Shown here in pieces: positions 1 to 9,201 of a stretch of 22,988 bases of DNA. Position numbers and translations under genes: made by a program. The number at the start of each line of letters is the position of its first letter. Positions within the stretch are counted from its first letter, which is position 1. The notes under the pieces are model-generated. The model saw only the letters and a list, made by a program, of their open reading frames with translations, did not search any database and was not told the DNA's origin. This DNA is from Chara braunii (taxonomy: Eukaryota > Streptophyta > Charophyceae > Charales > Characeae): positions 282,872 through 305,859 of the forward strand of contig BFEA01000364.1 of NCBI GenBank assembly GCA_003427395.1. Direction: 5' to 3'.

Positions 1-599
1 AAAAAAAAAAAAAAAAAAAAAAAAAGTGATATGGCGCATGCAAAATACAATACAACTGCGTTCCTATTTCATGAAAAGCTTGATAGGGCCTGGAAGGGTT
101 CAAAGGGGATAAAATAAGGAATAAAGGGGTTTAGAGAGGGGATGCTTAACTCATTCTATAATTTTTTATCTAAATATTATTTTCTTGTTCTGTTTTATTT
201 TTTATCTTCATATATGTTGAGTAACCAAAGATGGCCCTAAGCCAAAAGTTGTTTATATCATTGATATGAACAACATATTTTTTTTATAGATTACAAAAAA
301 AACAAAAATCGGTAAAAAAAAAATATTTTGCGCATGGCCGGATTTTCCATATCCGGAATTAATCCGGAAATTTCATCCGGATTAAAATTTTCGGATAAAA
401 TCAGTTTGCCGGATATCCGAATTTGCTACTTAGCAAAAAAACAATAAAGAAAATTCATATTTTAGTGTCTTTTATGTTGTGTATTTGAGACATGTAAGTT
501 TGGCAGATAACCTTTCCTCAAAGTTGTCTAAGGTTGCTGCTATAACAACAGAAAATTTTTTCAAAATTAAATAATTATTCTAGAGTAAAATCACATTTT
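1..599. other. AT-rich intergenic stretch, no gene seen
   Basis: Non-coding AT-rich sequence. It opens with a run of 25 A at the window edge, which could be the tail of a retroposed element lying outside the window. The only structure noted is the CCGGAT cluster at 335-421, listed separately. No open reading frame of useful length was found on either strand. Confidence 0.6.
335..421. repeat. Cluster of CCGGAT / TCCGGA short palindromes
   Basis: Within about 85 bases the motif CCGGAT or its complement ATCCGG recurs at least six times (near 338, 351, 362, 375, 410 and 414), embedded in very AT-rich DNA. TCCGGA is itself a palindrome. It may be a degenerate short tandem repeat or a cluster of protein-binding sites. 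No function can be assigned from the sequence. Confidence 0.5.
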
Positions 600-1010
600 A
601 AATTTCAAATTTTCATTCCATCGTAAAAAAGGTGATTCCAATTTTAAAATTTTTCGTTTTACTTGAAAACTTTCCTTCCAAGAATGGGGTATCCCTTCTT
701 ATTTGAACTTTATGTTAAAGATGGAATGAAAGTCTGCATGAATTCATGAAATATTTTAATTGGATTGTCATTCTAAGTAAGGATTTTCAGTCATAAATAG
801 GCTAATTCAATCTAAATTAGAAGATATTTGTTGTTGTAGAATGAAATTCTAATTAAAATATGTCACAAACTCCTCCAGACTTTCATTCCATCTTGAACAA
901 ATAGATGTAGTTAGAATGGAAGGCTCGTATTTAAAAGGAAACTTATCAAATTGAGTTGGAAATTTTAGAATTGGACGAACATTGGAATGATAATTTATAA
1001 ATACGAAGGA
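600..1010. mobile_element. Foldback / MITE-like element with long imperfect inverted arms
   Basis: Bases 718-736 and 876-894 form a perfect 19-base inverted repeat. Further matching blocks continue on both sides in register: ATATTTTAATT and TCATTCTA towards the centre, and TTTCC and TTCCAATTTTAAAAT-like blocks towards the ends. The two halves therefore pair over roughly 200 bases each around a centre near 806. There is no coding capacity and no confirmed target-site duplication. A non-autonomous inverted-repeat DNA transposon is the simplest reading, and the ends are approximate. Confidence 0.55.
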
Positions 1011-1474
1011 TTTTTTTTTTATGGAATGTTTTTTCAACTTTTATTTCTCGTGGGAATTTTTCTGTTGAAGGGGCTGGCCATAACCACAGACAATTAGAGA
1101 CATCAAGTCTTTCATTCGTCTGACATATTATTATAGAAAGTTTATCTGAAACTATTTTACATTGGTCATTCCCTTGACTAACCTGTAGGCTAAGAATAAT
1201 CCTTTCAATTTTATTCCTAAATGCTAGTTGGCTAACTAGATTTTTTCTATGAATCCCCCAAAGAGGCTGCCACGCAGGGCCGAGGGCACAACCCGGAAAC
1301 CTCGAACCGGTCTCTGTAGCAGTCACTCTAGGGGGGGTGCGGGGGTAGGGGTGGCTGGTTGGGGTTGCGCAACCCGAACCCAACCCCATAGTACACACAC
1401 AAAAAAAAGAATTACTGACTGGGGAAGCTGTTGTTCGTGAAAACAAATTTCAAAAAAAAAAAACCCTTCATTAA
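1011..1474. other. Intergenic sequence, no gene seen
   Basis: A GC-rich patch at about 1,255-1,400 interrupts AT-rich DNA. Its reverse complement contains a box-B-like GGTTCGAGGTT near 1,300, which hints at another tRNA-derived head, but no clear box A accompanies it. The small open frames are not supported by any recognisable protein pattern. Confidence 0.5.
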
Positions 1475-2165
1475 TTGATTCATTGATTGATTCATTGTTG
1501 ATTGACTGGGATTTGGTCGATTGATTGACTGGTTAAATGATTGATTGATTGGTTGATTGATTGATTGATTGATTTTGGGATGGGTTGATTGATTGATTGT
1601 TGCGCCCCCCCTCCAACGCATATACACTCACGCAGTTTTGGCTTTCCATGTTTTTTATTTTTTGATTGATTGATTGATTGGTTAATTGATTGATTGATTG
1701 ATTGATTGGTGAGTAGGAGGGGAATCGACTCCTCCCCCCCCCCCCCCCCCCCGCTCCCCCCCATACACACACACGTGTGCTTTTTATTTTCAATTGATTA
1801 ATTGATTGTTCAGAGGGAGGGGATCCCCCGCCCCCCCCCTTGCACATACACATACACACACACATACACACACACACACACATACGCACGCACACACAAA
1901 CACACAAACACACAAACACACAAACACACAAACACACGCACACACACACACACACACACATTCACACATACATGACAAAACACACGTTCGCACATTTTTT
2001 TCTTTTCACTGTTTTTTTTTTTTTTTTTTTTTTTTTTTCCCTTCAACTAATTGATTGACTTATTGACTAATTAATTGATTGATTTGTGGATGAGCGGTCC
2101 CCCCCCCCCCCTTCCCGCACATGCACGCACACATACACAAACAACATTATTAAAAAAAAAAGCGG
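1475..2165. repeat. Compound satellite: (TTGA)n, poly-C, (CA)n and T-rich modules
   Basis: Four successive blocks repeat the same order of simple sequences: a TTGA/ATTGATTG tract, a G/C-rich junction with a run of C, a CA-rich tract, then a T- or A-rich tract. The TTGA tracts begin near 1,475, 1,663, 1,790 and 2,045. The poly-C tracts lie near 1,605, 1,733, 1,830 and 2,099. The CA tracts lie near 1,618, 1,763, 1,845 and 2,118. Block length varies from about 120 to 250 bases. All open frames here are repeat translations (poly-Asn/Gln/Ser or Cys/Val) and are not genes. Confidence 0.75.
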
Positions 2166-2264
2166 TTTGGAAAAAAAACATGGGGTTCTACGGTCTGAGA
2201 AACCCCATATTCCCATTTTTTTTTCCTCCCATTTTTTCAGCGAGAAAAAATCCCTGACGTCCTG

Positions 2265-2548
2265 CGTCCGAGGCTCATCCTTGACCATGAGTTTCTGCGG
2301 AGGAGATCTCGGTCACCGGCCGGGTTCGACCCTACGGCTCTCTCTCTCTCTCTCTGTGTGTCGCACCACACGTGGCTCCGAGGCAGCACTCACCTGGGCG
2401 GCTCAACCCAGCAGCGACTATGGAACCGTGGGAGCGCGAACGGGTGTGCCTGCTCCAGCAATGCGAAGGCAGGTAATCCGTCCCGCCCTCGGCCTCGGCC
2501 GACAAACACCCGGGATTTTTTTATTTATTTATTTATTTATTTATTTTT
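2265..2548 (+). mobile_element. Possible tRNA-derived SINE fragment with (TTTA)n tail
   Basis: A GC-rich segment contains GGGTTCGACCC at about 2,322-2,332, which matches the RNA polymerase III box B consensus. It ends in a (TTTA)n/T-rich tract at 2,515-2,548, as many SINEs do. A convincing box A was not found upstream and a CT microsatellite interrupts the body. It could equally be chance similarity in GC-rich DNA. Confidence 0.3.
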
Positions 2549-3697
2549 TTTTACAGGTACCGGGAATATGACGAGTACCAAAAAAAAAAAAAAAAAGAAA
2601 GAAAAACAGAAAAAAATATTCCGAGTACGACAAAAGAAAGAATGTGGGACGGCCCGGTACCCGTACCTGGGAACGAACGGGCGCTGAACGTGACACAAGT
2701 GCCTATTACAAGCTCGCACCGTGACTACACTGTATGCACGAGTCACAACCGCCTTTTTAAACTCAGTCCATACAAAGTTTCTGCTGCATGTTTTTTTTGC
2801 GACTTACGAACTCTGATGTGACATGAACGTACTTCCCTGAAAAACCAAAAAAATAAATAAATAAAAATGTTTTCTGTACGTTCGCGGATTGTCCGACAGT
2901 GGGCCTCGCTCCAGTACGCACCGAACGTGCAAAATGAGAATGAATGTTCCTTTAGAACATGGAAAGAAACATCGCCACGTTTTTTGTCTTTTTCGCATCT
3001 GGAGAATAAATGGAGCGTTGCCCGGTATCTGCATTAGAACTGTGCTAATTTCCTCACAATGTAGTTGGGTCCTCTCAGACACGTGATTACTTGAGCCTCA
3101 CGTACTGGATCTGATACGTTTTGAGCTCTCTGTGTTCTTTGTTTTCTTCATCATAATCATTGGCAATGCCATGATGGTGATCGTTATCATCATTATGATG
3201 ATGAGGAGGAGGAGGAGGATGACGTGGTGCCTCTCTTTTCATTGTTCGCGGGCATTGTGGGGGTTAAGTGGGTTATGCTACTTGGGCTCGGAGTGGAACC
3301 CAGATTCGAGCTCATGGCCTGTTGACTAACAGGTCTCTCTATCTGTCATGCTATGCGGCTGTCCTGTGGGAAAGCCCCTTCTTAATCCAATCCCTCACAC
3401 AATCCCACCGCCAAAAGATGCGTCACATCACGGGCGCTTCGCCGCTTGGGCGAAGCATCTTCCTAATGTTCCACCAACTTGATGGGAGCATGGCGGAAAG
3501 AGCAGAGAACAGCAGAGCTGCTAAATTCGTGCTATCGCTTTTCTCTCATTTGGCAGCGCAGTTCTGCTGTACTCTGCTCTTCCTCCTATGTTCCCTTCTC
3601 TGGTATTCGTGCTCTTCTCTCCCCTTCTGTGCCGTTCTCATACACAAGTCGACAAAAAAAAGCATGACTTTCCAGGTTGAAGCTCCTTATCCATCAA

Positions 3698-3702
<5 letters not shown>
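2549..3702. other. Intergenic sequence, no gene seen
   Basis: No coding pattern was recognised. It contains an A-rich tract at 2,580-2,620 and an imperfect ATC/GAGG trinucleotide tract at about 3,155-3,222. On the minus strand between 3,260 and 3,355 there is a tRNA-like stretch with AGCTCGAATCTGG resembling a box B and a CCTGT/ACAGG stem before it. That stretch is too imperfect to call a tRNA. Confidence 0.5.

Positions 3703-3773
<71 letters not shown>
3703..3773. repeat. (GA)n microsatellite
   Basis: An almost perfect GA dinucleotide tract of about 70 bases. Translations give Arg-Glu repeats, which explains the open frames crossing it. A second GA tract of similar length lies at 4,325-4,394. 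Confidence 0.95.
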
Positions 3774-3776
<3 letters not shown>

Positions 3777-3930
3777 TAGTAATTCCTTATCCATCAGTCA
3801 AATGCAACCCGGCCAGAGTCGCCAGACTGTCACGATTGAACCTCCTGATGAGTCGGTGAAAGTCCGACAAAAAGCTGTGGCAAAGTCATGCTCTTTTTTA
3901 ATGTGGAGTTATGTATAGCGAATATGGGAA

Positions 3931-3962
3931 CACACACACATACACACAGAGTGAATATGACA

Positions 3963-4001
<39 letters not shown>

Positions 4002-4027
4002 AACACACACACACGCGCGCGCGCGCG
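3931..4027. repeat. (CA)n microsatellite with (GC)n end
   Basis: CA-rich tract in two parts with a short interruption at about 3,947-3,961, ending in alternating GC near 4,014-4,027. Alternating CA and GC runs of this kind are potential Z-DNA formers, which is general knowledge and was not measured here. Confidence 0.9.
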
Positions 4028-4265
4028 TGATTTGTTGTGGAATACGAACATCATAAAAAGATACAGAAACGCTATTCTGGACAGCAGGAACATGGCAAAT
4101 AACCACTTTCAGTCTGGCAACCTGCTGTGAAAATTGTACTCGAACACCTCTCCCTCGTCCTGGCGAGATTCCTCCTACCTCCACAATTAGACAGCCCATT
4201 GGAAAAGTAACCGACCACATCCAATCAAAATGAAATCTCGCAAAGCAAGTATGTGTCTGTCTTTG
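4028..4265. other. Unique intergenic sequence
   Basis: Non-repetitive sequence between two microsatellite clusters. No open frame resembles a protein and no RNA gene was recognised. Confidence 0.5.
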
Positions 4266-4321
4266 TAGCACGCACACACACACACACGCACAGACAGACA
4301 CGGTCATGCACAGAGCGAGCG

Positions 4322-4394
<73 letters not shown>
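4266..4394. repeat. (CA)n and (GA)n microsatellites
   Basis: A short CA tract (about 4,269-4,300, slightly interrupted) is followed by a GA tract at 4,325-4,394. The neighbouring GA tract at 3,703 makes this a microsatellite-dense stretch. Confidence 0.9.
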
Positions 4395-4397
<3 letters not shown>

Positions 4398-4846
4398 GGC
4401 GCCACCTGTTCGATCTTTCTTTCGAAACGATCATCGTTAAGCTTCTACAGAGAGACAGACTTTAATATAACCGCTTTACCAGAGCCCCAAATCACGTGTA
4501 TCATAACTTCTGTGTGATGCGCCTGCTCCTACAAGACCCACACAACTCCCAGTCCTGAACTGAATCAAGATCGAAGTACGTGTATGACCTTACGACTCGT
4601 ACGGAGCTACGCGTCCCACTTTGCGGTCATCAAAGGAGGGCTCCGCCAGTGGACTCCTTCGCGACACTCAGGAGCTCGCGACGCGCCCCCACTAACTCCT
4701 AATCGGACGGCCTCTCCAACTGCCGCCGACCAGTCTCTCGGACCCTAGACTCACCTTTCCCACTACCAGTCGCCCCCCAACGGCCCCTTCCCTCCCCTCC
4801 TAGTTCGCCGCCTCCCAGACTAGTAGCTCATGTCCGGCGCCATGGC
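4395..4846. other. Non-coding flank downstream of the DUF4360 gene
   Basis: This is the 3' side of the minus-strand gene at 4,847-5,458 and probably contains its 3' untranslated region and terminator. I could not pick a polyadenylation signal with confidence. No other gene was seen. Confidence 0.45.
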
Positions 4847-5458
4847 TTAGCACTTCTCCCAGACGAGATTCCAGACTTGGCGGAAGGACAAATCCTGAGA
4901 GTCGATTCCAACAATTCCGTTTCCCTTGGCCGGACACCCGGGGCCAGGGGTCACCCGGGCTTCCGAGGCGAGAATGAGGTCCCTGGTCACGCCGCACCTG
5001 CTGTAAACCAGGGTGAGGAACTCGTCCGTGACTTCGAAGTTCTTCTCGACCACTCCTGTGAACTTGCGCACGAAGCGAGCCGTCCCTGGAAACCCGGAGA
5101 AGTAGTACCACGTCTGAATGGTCGCCACGGCGCCCGCATCGAGCTTCACGTACCCGCGCATTGTGACCGTCCCCACCGACACGATAAACCCTTTCGGATA
5201 CCTCAGCTTGACCGTCACCACGCAGCTCCGTTTCCGGTCCGCCAGCAATTTGTCCGTCGTGGCGTAGTATCTGCTGTACATGACCGTCAGCGCCTTCCCG
5301 TCGTTCGAGATGTCGCCGACAGCAGTCCCCGAAGGACAGCCGCTGCCCGCATAGCTGATCGAATCAATCTTCACCGTTCCGGGCGGCGGACAAGTGGTAG
5401 CGGCTCCTCGGGCGGCCAGCTGGAGGAGCAGCGGCAGTAGCAGCAGCAGNATCGCCAT
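4847..5458 (-). CDS. DUF4360-family secreted protein
   Basis: Single-exon gene encoding about 203 residues. I chose the ATG at 5,456-5,458 because it is followed at once by a Leu-rich hydrophobic stretch and an Ala-Arg-Gly-Ala boundary, a typical secretory signal peptide of about 20 residues. The upstream in-frame ATG at 5,524 would add 22 charged residues in front of it. The mature part opens with a CPPPGTV motif, then an SYAGSGCPSG block, a central KLRYPKGF...RGYVKLDAG block, and ends in WNLVWEKC. This order matches the DUF4360 family of small secreted proteins known from fungi and other microbes, whose function is unknown. Six cysteines in the mature part suggest three disulfides (inference). 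One codon near the start contains an N (base 5,450) but reads Ile or Met either way. No frame damage is seen, so the gene looks functional. Confidence 0.85.
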   Translation of the reverse strand: MAXLLLLLPLLLQLAARGAATTCPPPGTVKIDSISYAGSGCPSGTAVGDISNDGKALTVMYSRYYATTDKLLADRKRSCVVTVKLRYPKGFIVSVGTVTMRGYVKLDAGAVATIQTWYYFSGFPGTARFVRKFTGVVEKNFEVTDEFLTLVYSRCGVTRDLILASEARVTPGPGCPAKGNGIVGIDSQDLSFRQVWNLVWEKC

Positions 5459-6074
5459 TGCCGCAGTCGGACAGACAGATTGCTGTAGTGGTGCTCTCCT
5501 CACCGACCTCACGACCACCTTCACCTCCCTCGTCTTCGCGCGTCTTCCGAGTTTCGTTCGACAGCGGAGGGTCCTCCCGTCTTCCGCGTTGCCTTTTTGG
5601 TGATGACAGAATTGAGGTAACCGGATGTATCTATAGGTAGTTTCTGTAAACTTGCTCGCTATTTCGTTTCGAATGGACTCCGTTTTCCTCCAACAGAAGG
5701 CACCCTGATAAGGGATGCATACAAGCTATCTTTCCGGTCCTGTGCAGCCGAAATTAAGGTGCGTTGTGTTCGGGGGACCACGGTAGAAGCCGGAGGCCAT
5801 TGGAAATCAGCCTGAAGTGGTTGCTGACCTTCTTTAGCTCTTGGAAACAGAGGCGTTTACGACAACCAAAGCTTGGAAAAGGCTGTGGCACGTCGTGCAC
5901 TCTGAGCAGAGTGTGGCTGTCGCCGGGCGAGGCCCAAGTTTCGTGGAGGCGGCCGTAAGCAAAGGTATCTAAACAAAGGTGTTGCGAACATTCAAGCGTG
6001 GGCCTCGCCAGATGTCTAAACGGGCGTGCTTACGAGGACCTACCTCATTAGGATCGGAAGGCTAGTAGAAACGA
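5459..6074. other. 5' flank of the DUF4360 gene and intergenic sequence
   Basis: The part nearest 5,459 is presumably the promoter and 5' untranslated region of the minus-strand gene. It is moderately GC-rich to about 5,600, then mixed. No TATA box could be placed with confidence. The small open frame near 5,764-5,958 has no recognisable pattern. Confidence 0.45.
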
Positions 6075-6271
6075 GGGGTAACTACAAGGGAGTCACGAAA
6101 ACGAGCTATAATTGAACTGTGGGGCAAGATACAGTTGGCAATTGCACTCCGGGCACCCTACCTGGCCAAAACACTGGGTTGTTTATATTGGCCGAGCTGC
6201 AATTGCAAACGGTGTATCTTGGCCCATAGTGCAGTTACAACTCGTTTTTGCGACCCCCGCGTAGTTTCCCC
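6075..6271. mobile_element. Palindromic MITE-like element, family 1, copy A
   Basis: About 197 bases beginning GGGGTAACT and ending AGTTTCCCC, whose two halves are imperfect inverted repeats. Both arms contain an AAGATACA-type core with TTGGCCCATAGTGCA on the right arm and its complement on the left. Copy B at 9,976-10,170 has the same arms and length. There is no coding capacity. Target-site duplications could not be fixed at the ends. Confidence 0.75.
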
Positions 6272-6360
6272 TAGAAGGGGTACAATTAATTCGCGGCTCC
6301 GCTGCACAATTCCCGGCCGCCAATATGTTTTGCTGTGGAACTACGGGGACCGGCTATTTT

Positions 6361-6361
6361 C

Positions 6362-6396
<35 letters not shown>
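6361..6396. repeat. Poly-T tract
   Basis: A T run of about 34 bases after a GC-rich unique stretch. It may be the reverse-oriented A tail of a retroposed sequence, but no body could be delimited. Confidence 0.9.
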
Positions 6397-6589
6397 CAGA
6401 CACACGGGTCTACTGACACAGCTATTGGTAGTCCTGACAGTCCCTTATGCTCCGTAAGACCACTTCTCCCTACCCATCCTCTCCGCAATTCTCCTAGAGC
6501 ACCCCTATCCTACGATCCTTCCTCAGTGTCGAGTACTCAGGACTATCACCATGCTATTTCAGAGGGCGACTTGGACCAGACAGTAGTTC

Positions 6590-7215
6590 TAGGCACCGGG
6601 GCTAGGCAGGGCCAAGCACGAAGCCTTGAAAGCCCCACCCAGCCCTAGTTGAGGCACAGTCAAGCAAGCTACGTTACTTGGGTACATCGGGCGCCAGGCT
6701 CAAGCATTATGTCTACTTCACCTACCAATCCCCATTCTGGCATGTTATGTTATCTATGTATCCTTACTCTGGCATTTCATTCCTTTCTACAGATGTCAGA
6801 TACCGAGGGGGGACAGGGCCAAGCGCGAAGCCTTGAAAGCCCCAGCCACTCCCAGTCATGTGTATGTGTTATCTGTGTGATATCTATGTATACTCACCCC
6901 AATTGTGTATGTGTATATTTCCTTTCTAACGAGGTCAGATACCGAGGCGGGACAAGGCCAAGCGCGAAGCCTTGAAAGCCCCAGCCAGCCCCAGTCATGT
7001 GTATGTGTTATCTGTGTCTAGTGTGGTTGTCCATGGTTTTAGATACCAAGGCCGGGCAAGGACAAGCGCGAAGCCTTGAGAACCCTTGCCCAACCCCAGT
7101 CGTGAATGTGTATATTTCCTTTCTACAGATGTCAGATACTGAGGCGGGACAAGGTTAAGCGCGAAGCCTTGAAAGCCCCAACCAGCCCCAGTCATGAGTA
7201 TGTGCTATCTGTGTG
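6590..7215. repeat. Degenerate minisatellite with GAAGCCTTGA core
   Basis: Five copies of a GGGNCAAGGCCAAGCGCGAAGCC-like core start their GAAGCCTTGA box at 6,620, 6,827, 6,966, 7,070 and 7,163. Each is preceded by an AGATACCGAGGC-like segment (weakest in the first) and followed by a CCCAGTC segment and, in most copies, a TGTGTATGTGTTATCTGTG-like spacer. Spacing shrinks from 207 to 93 bases across the array through loss of spacer sequence. Open frames here are explained by the repeat. Confidence 0.8.
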
Positions 7216-7599
7216 TAGTGTGGACCCCCCACCAAGTCCCAGATGAATTCCGTATACATAGGGTTCTACTGTCGTGTGAATGGCGGTCCTATCCATGCAA
7301 GGACCCCCCCAAAGTCTCTAGCCAGACTCTAACCCATGCCCTTCATTATGCCCTACCATATGCGCTATGTCGTGAATTGATGCCAATGTATGATATGCCA
7401 GAACAGGGAAGAATATCAGAACCAACAATAACCACATCAAGCAGCCCACGCATAGTCAAGACCCAGCATACAACAACCTGGACTAGGTCCCCTTGGGTGG
7501 TGCGCAGGCAGTGTCTGTATAAGCTTACTGTGCGTCATCCCAAGGGTGTGTGTGTCCAGCCGTGTGTCACTCTAACGCCCTGCCAGTGTCCATGCACGA
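7216..7599. other. Intergenic sequence, possibly the body of a minus-strand SINE
   Basis: No gene is recognised. Because a tRNA-like head on the minus strand begins at about 7,688 and points leftwards, part of this stretch may be the body of that SINE. No tail was identified, so the left limit is unknown. Confidence 0.4.
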
Positions 7600-7690
7600 G
7601 GCTGCAATTGAGTTTTGAACCCGCAACCTCATACCACAATGCGCATTTCCAACAGGTGCTCTAACCACTGAGCTACATTAACTGGACACA
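7600..7690 (-). mobile_element. tRNA-derived SINE head
   Basis: On the minus strand the sequence reads TAGCTCAGTGGTTAGAGCAC (bases 7,656-7,675), a good polymerase III box A, followed about 40 bases on by GGGTTCAAAAC (about 7,612-7,622), an acceptable box B. Spacing matches a tRNA. The acceptor stem does not pair properly, so this is a tRNA-derived retroposon head and not a functional tRNA gene. Confidence 0.65.
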
Positions 7691-7820
7691 TTTTCGTGAT
7701 CATGTTCTCTGCAGCAGCAATACGTCTTTTCGCACATGCCTCGCTGCCTTCTGGTACTCGCACGAGCAGTTTCACCTCGTAGGAATCCCAACATTCACAG
7801 CTAAGCCAAAAAACTTCTCG

Positions 7821-7823
<3 letters not shown>

Positions 7824-7855
<32 letters not shown>
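7824..7855. repeat. Poly-A tract
   Basis: A run of about 32 A followed by GGTTC. It may mark the tail of an old insertion, but no body could be tied to it. Confidence 0.85.
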
Positions 7856-7857
<2 letters not shown>

Positions 7858-7884
7858 TTCTCTCGTGTGAGGAAAGCCCCTGAC

Positions 7885-7998
7885 ACTGCAGAGCGCAGTT
7901 TCAGAAGAAGGGTTGGATGATCTGGTTTGAACTGCGTTTTAGCAGTTTAGAGTCTTTAGACAGGCCCCAAGTTTCAGTCGCACTTCAAACTCGGGCTT
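7885..7998. mobile_element. MITE-like element, family 2, copy A
   Basis: Contains AACTGCGTTTTAGCAGTTTA, itself a near palindrome, and GTTTCA/TGAAAC boxes. The 21 bases at 7,930-7,950 are identical, in reverse complement, to 9,261-9,281 in copy B, and flanking blocks (AGTTTGAAG..., GGGGCC) also correspond. No coding capacity; the ends are approximate. Confidence 0.5.
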
Positions 7999-8060
7999 AC
8001 CTTTTCTAGCGGTTGGAAAGAAAAAAGAAAAAAAACAGCCCCATGGTTGGGCCATGGCGG

Positions 8061-8140
8061 AGATGTCTCGGCCACACCACCCCAGACTGGCCACGACCGA
8101 GATGTCTCTGCCACACCCCAGACTGGCCACGGCCCAGATG
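8061..8140. repeat. Short tandem duplication (about 36-39 base unit)
   Basis: Two adjacent copies of an AGATGTCTC(G/T)GCCACACC...CCCAGACTGGCCACG unit lie at 8,061-8,099 and 8,100-8,135, followed by a partial third (AGATGTAGCA). The units differ by a three-base deletion and a few substitutions. Confidence 0.8.
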
Positions 8141-8199
8141 TAGCATGGCGGGGCCGCCCTAACCTGGTTCTGTGTTTCAACAGCGCAGGGATGGGGGTT

Positions 8200-8470
8200 A
8201 AAGAAGAAAAAGGAAAGAAAAAGAGAAAAGAGAAAAGGAAAGAAAAAGAGAAAAGAGAAAAGGAAAGAAAAAGAGAAAAGAGAAAAGAAAAAAGAAAAGA
8301 AACGAGGAACTATGAATCCACGTAGGTGGAAGTTACACCAGTGTAACTCTTACACCAGTGTAACTCTTACACCAGTGTAACTTCCACCTACGTGGATTCA
8401 CAGTTCCTCACCTACGTGGACTCATAGTTCCTCGTTTCCTTTCTTTTTTCTTTTCTGTTTTTCTTTCACC
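8200..8470. mobile_element. Nested foldback element with purine/pyrimidine arms
   Basis: A GA/AAAG-rich tract (about 8,200-8,300) is followed by GAGGAACTATGAATCC and ACGTAGGTGGAAGTTACACC. These pair with the complementary sequence at about 8,372-8,405 and again with a second right-hand copy at about 8,409-8,436. The CT-rich tract at 8,437-8,470 then pairs with the GA-rich left flank. The loop carries three copies of a TTACACCAGTGTAAC box, itself a near palindrome. No open frame is present. Confidence 0.75.
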
Positions 8471-8477
8471 AGTGATC

Positions 8478-8857
8478 CAGCGTCCTAGCTCAGTTGGCAA
8501 GGCACACAAGTGGCATTCAGAAGGTCTTGGGTTCAATCCCCATTGGCCTCATGCACCTTCCTGGGCAAGCTTGGCGCCCGCCACCTAGAGATATGCCGTT
8601 GGTCCCCCCGAGTGGCATTGAGCAGAGACTGCTGATGTTCATAGGGGAGGGGACTGGAGGGGAGGCACAGTGACTGGCCCATCGAAGAAGTTCAGTCCTG
8701 ATGCTACCGGCTGACCCCTGGCCAGTATCTCCCACCTGCTGTGGCAGGTATCGCACCTGCTGGTGGATGCAGCTCCCGCATGTTCCCTCGTTGGAGGCTT
8801 GAGCACGGATGTGGCTGCTACGTGGTTCCCCTTAATACTATAATGACAATAAAAAAG
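8478..8857 (+). mobile_element. tRNA-derived SINE, about 380 bp
   Basis: The head contains TAGCTCAGTTGG at 8,486-8,497 (box A) and GGGTTCAATCCC at 8,529-8,540 (box B), spaced as in a tRNA. A tRNA-unrelated body of about 290 bases follows. The element ends in an A-rich tail with AATGACAATAAAAAA near 8,840-8,855. The head directly abuts the CT-rich arm of the foldback at 8,200-8,470, so the SINE may have inserted into or beside it. Confidence 0.75.
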
Positions 8858-9201
8858 GCCTGAAAGGCTGTCCTGTCCAGATTTGACAGGTAATTGAATT
8901 GGTTGGGCTTCAAAGAATCAGCCTTTCAAAAAAAAAAAAAAAGAAGAAGAAGAAGAAGTTACACCGGTGCTTTGAGGAATGTATCTGGCCAGGATGTGAG
9001 GACCCTGAGACATGTCGTTTTCTTTGTTTTCTTTTTGTTGCGAGGTCCTTGTAAAGCCCTGCCAGCCAGGCAGGGCAGATTCCACGCGAGTCAGCTGCCT
9101 CGCTTCATTCAGTTCCAGACAAACACTGTAGCATCCTGTATAGGACCGCAATCACAGCATAAGAGATGTTTTTTTTTTTATCTGCCGTTCGTGGATAGAC
9201 G
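8858..9201. other. Intergenic sequence, no gene seen
   Basis: Contains an A-rich/GAA tract at 8,929-8,958. No recognisable coding or RNA signal on either strand. Confidence 0.5.

Noticed and set aside
1412-2058. Open frames rich in Asn-Gln-Ser, Cys-Val or His-Thr
   Set aside because: These are translations of TTGA and CA simple repeats.
6590-7215. CRISPR array
   Set aside because: Spacers are themselves related and spacing is irregular; the context is eukaryotic and no cas gene is present.
8486-8545. Functional tRNA gene
   Set aside because: Boxes A and B are good, but the acceptor stem does not pair and a SINE body with an A-rich tail follows.
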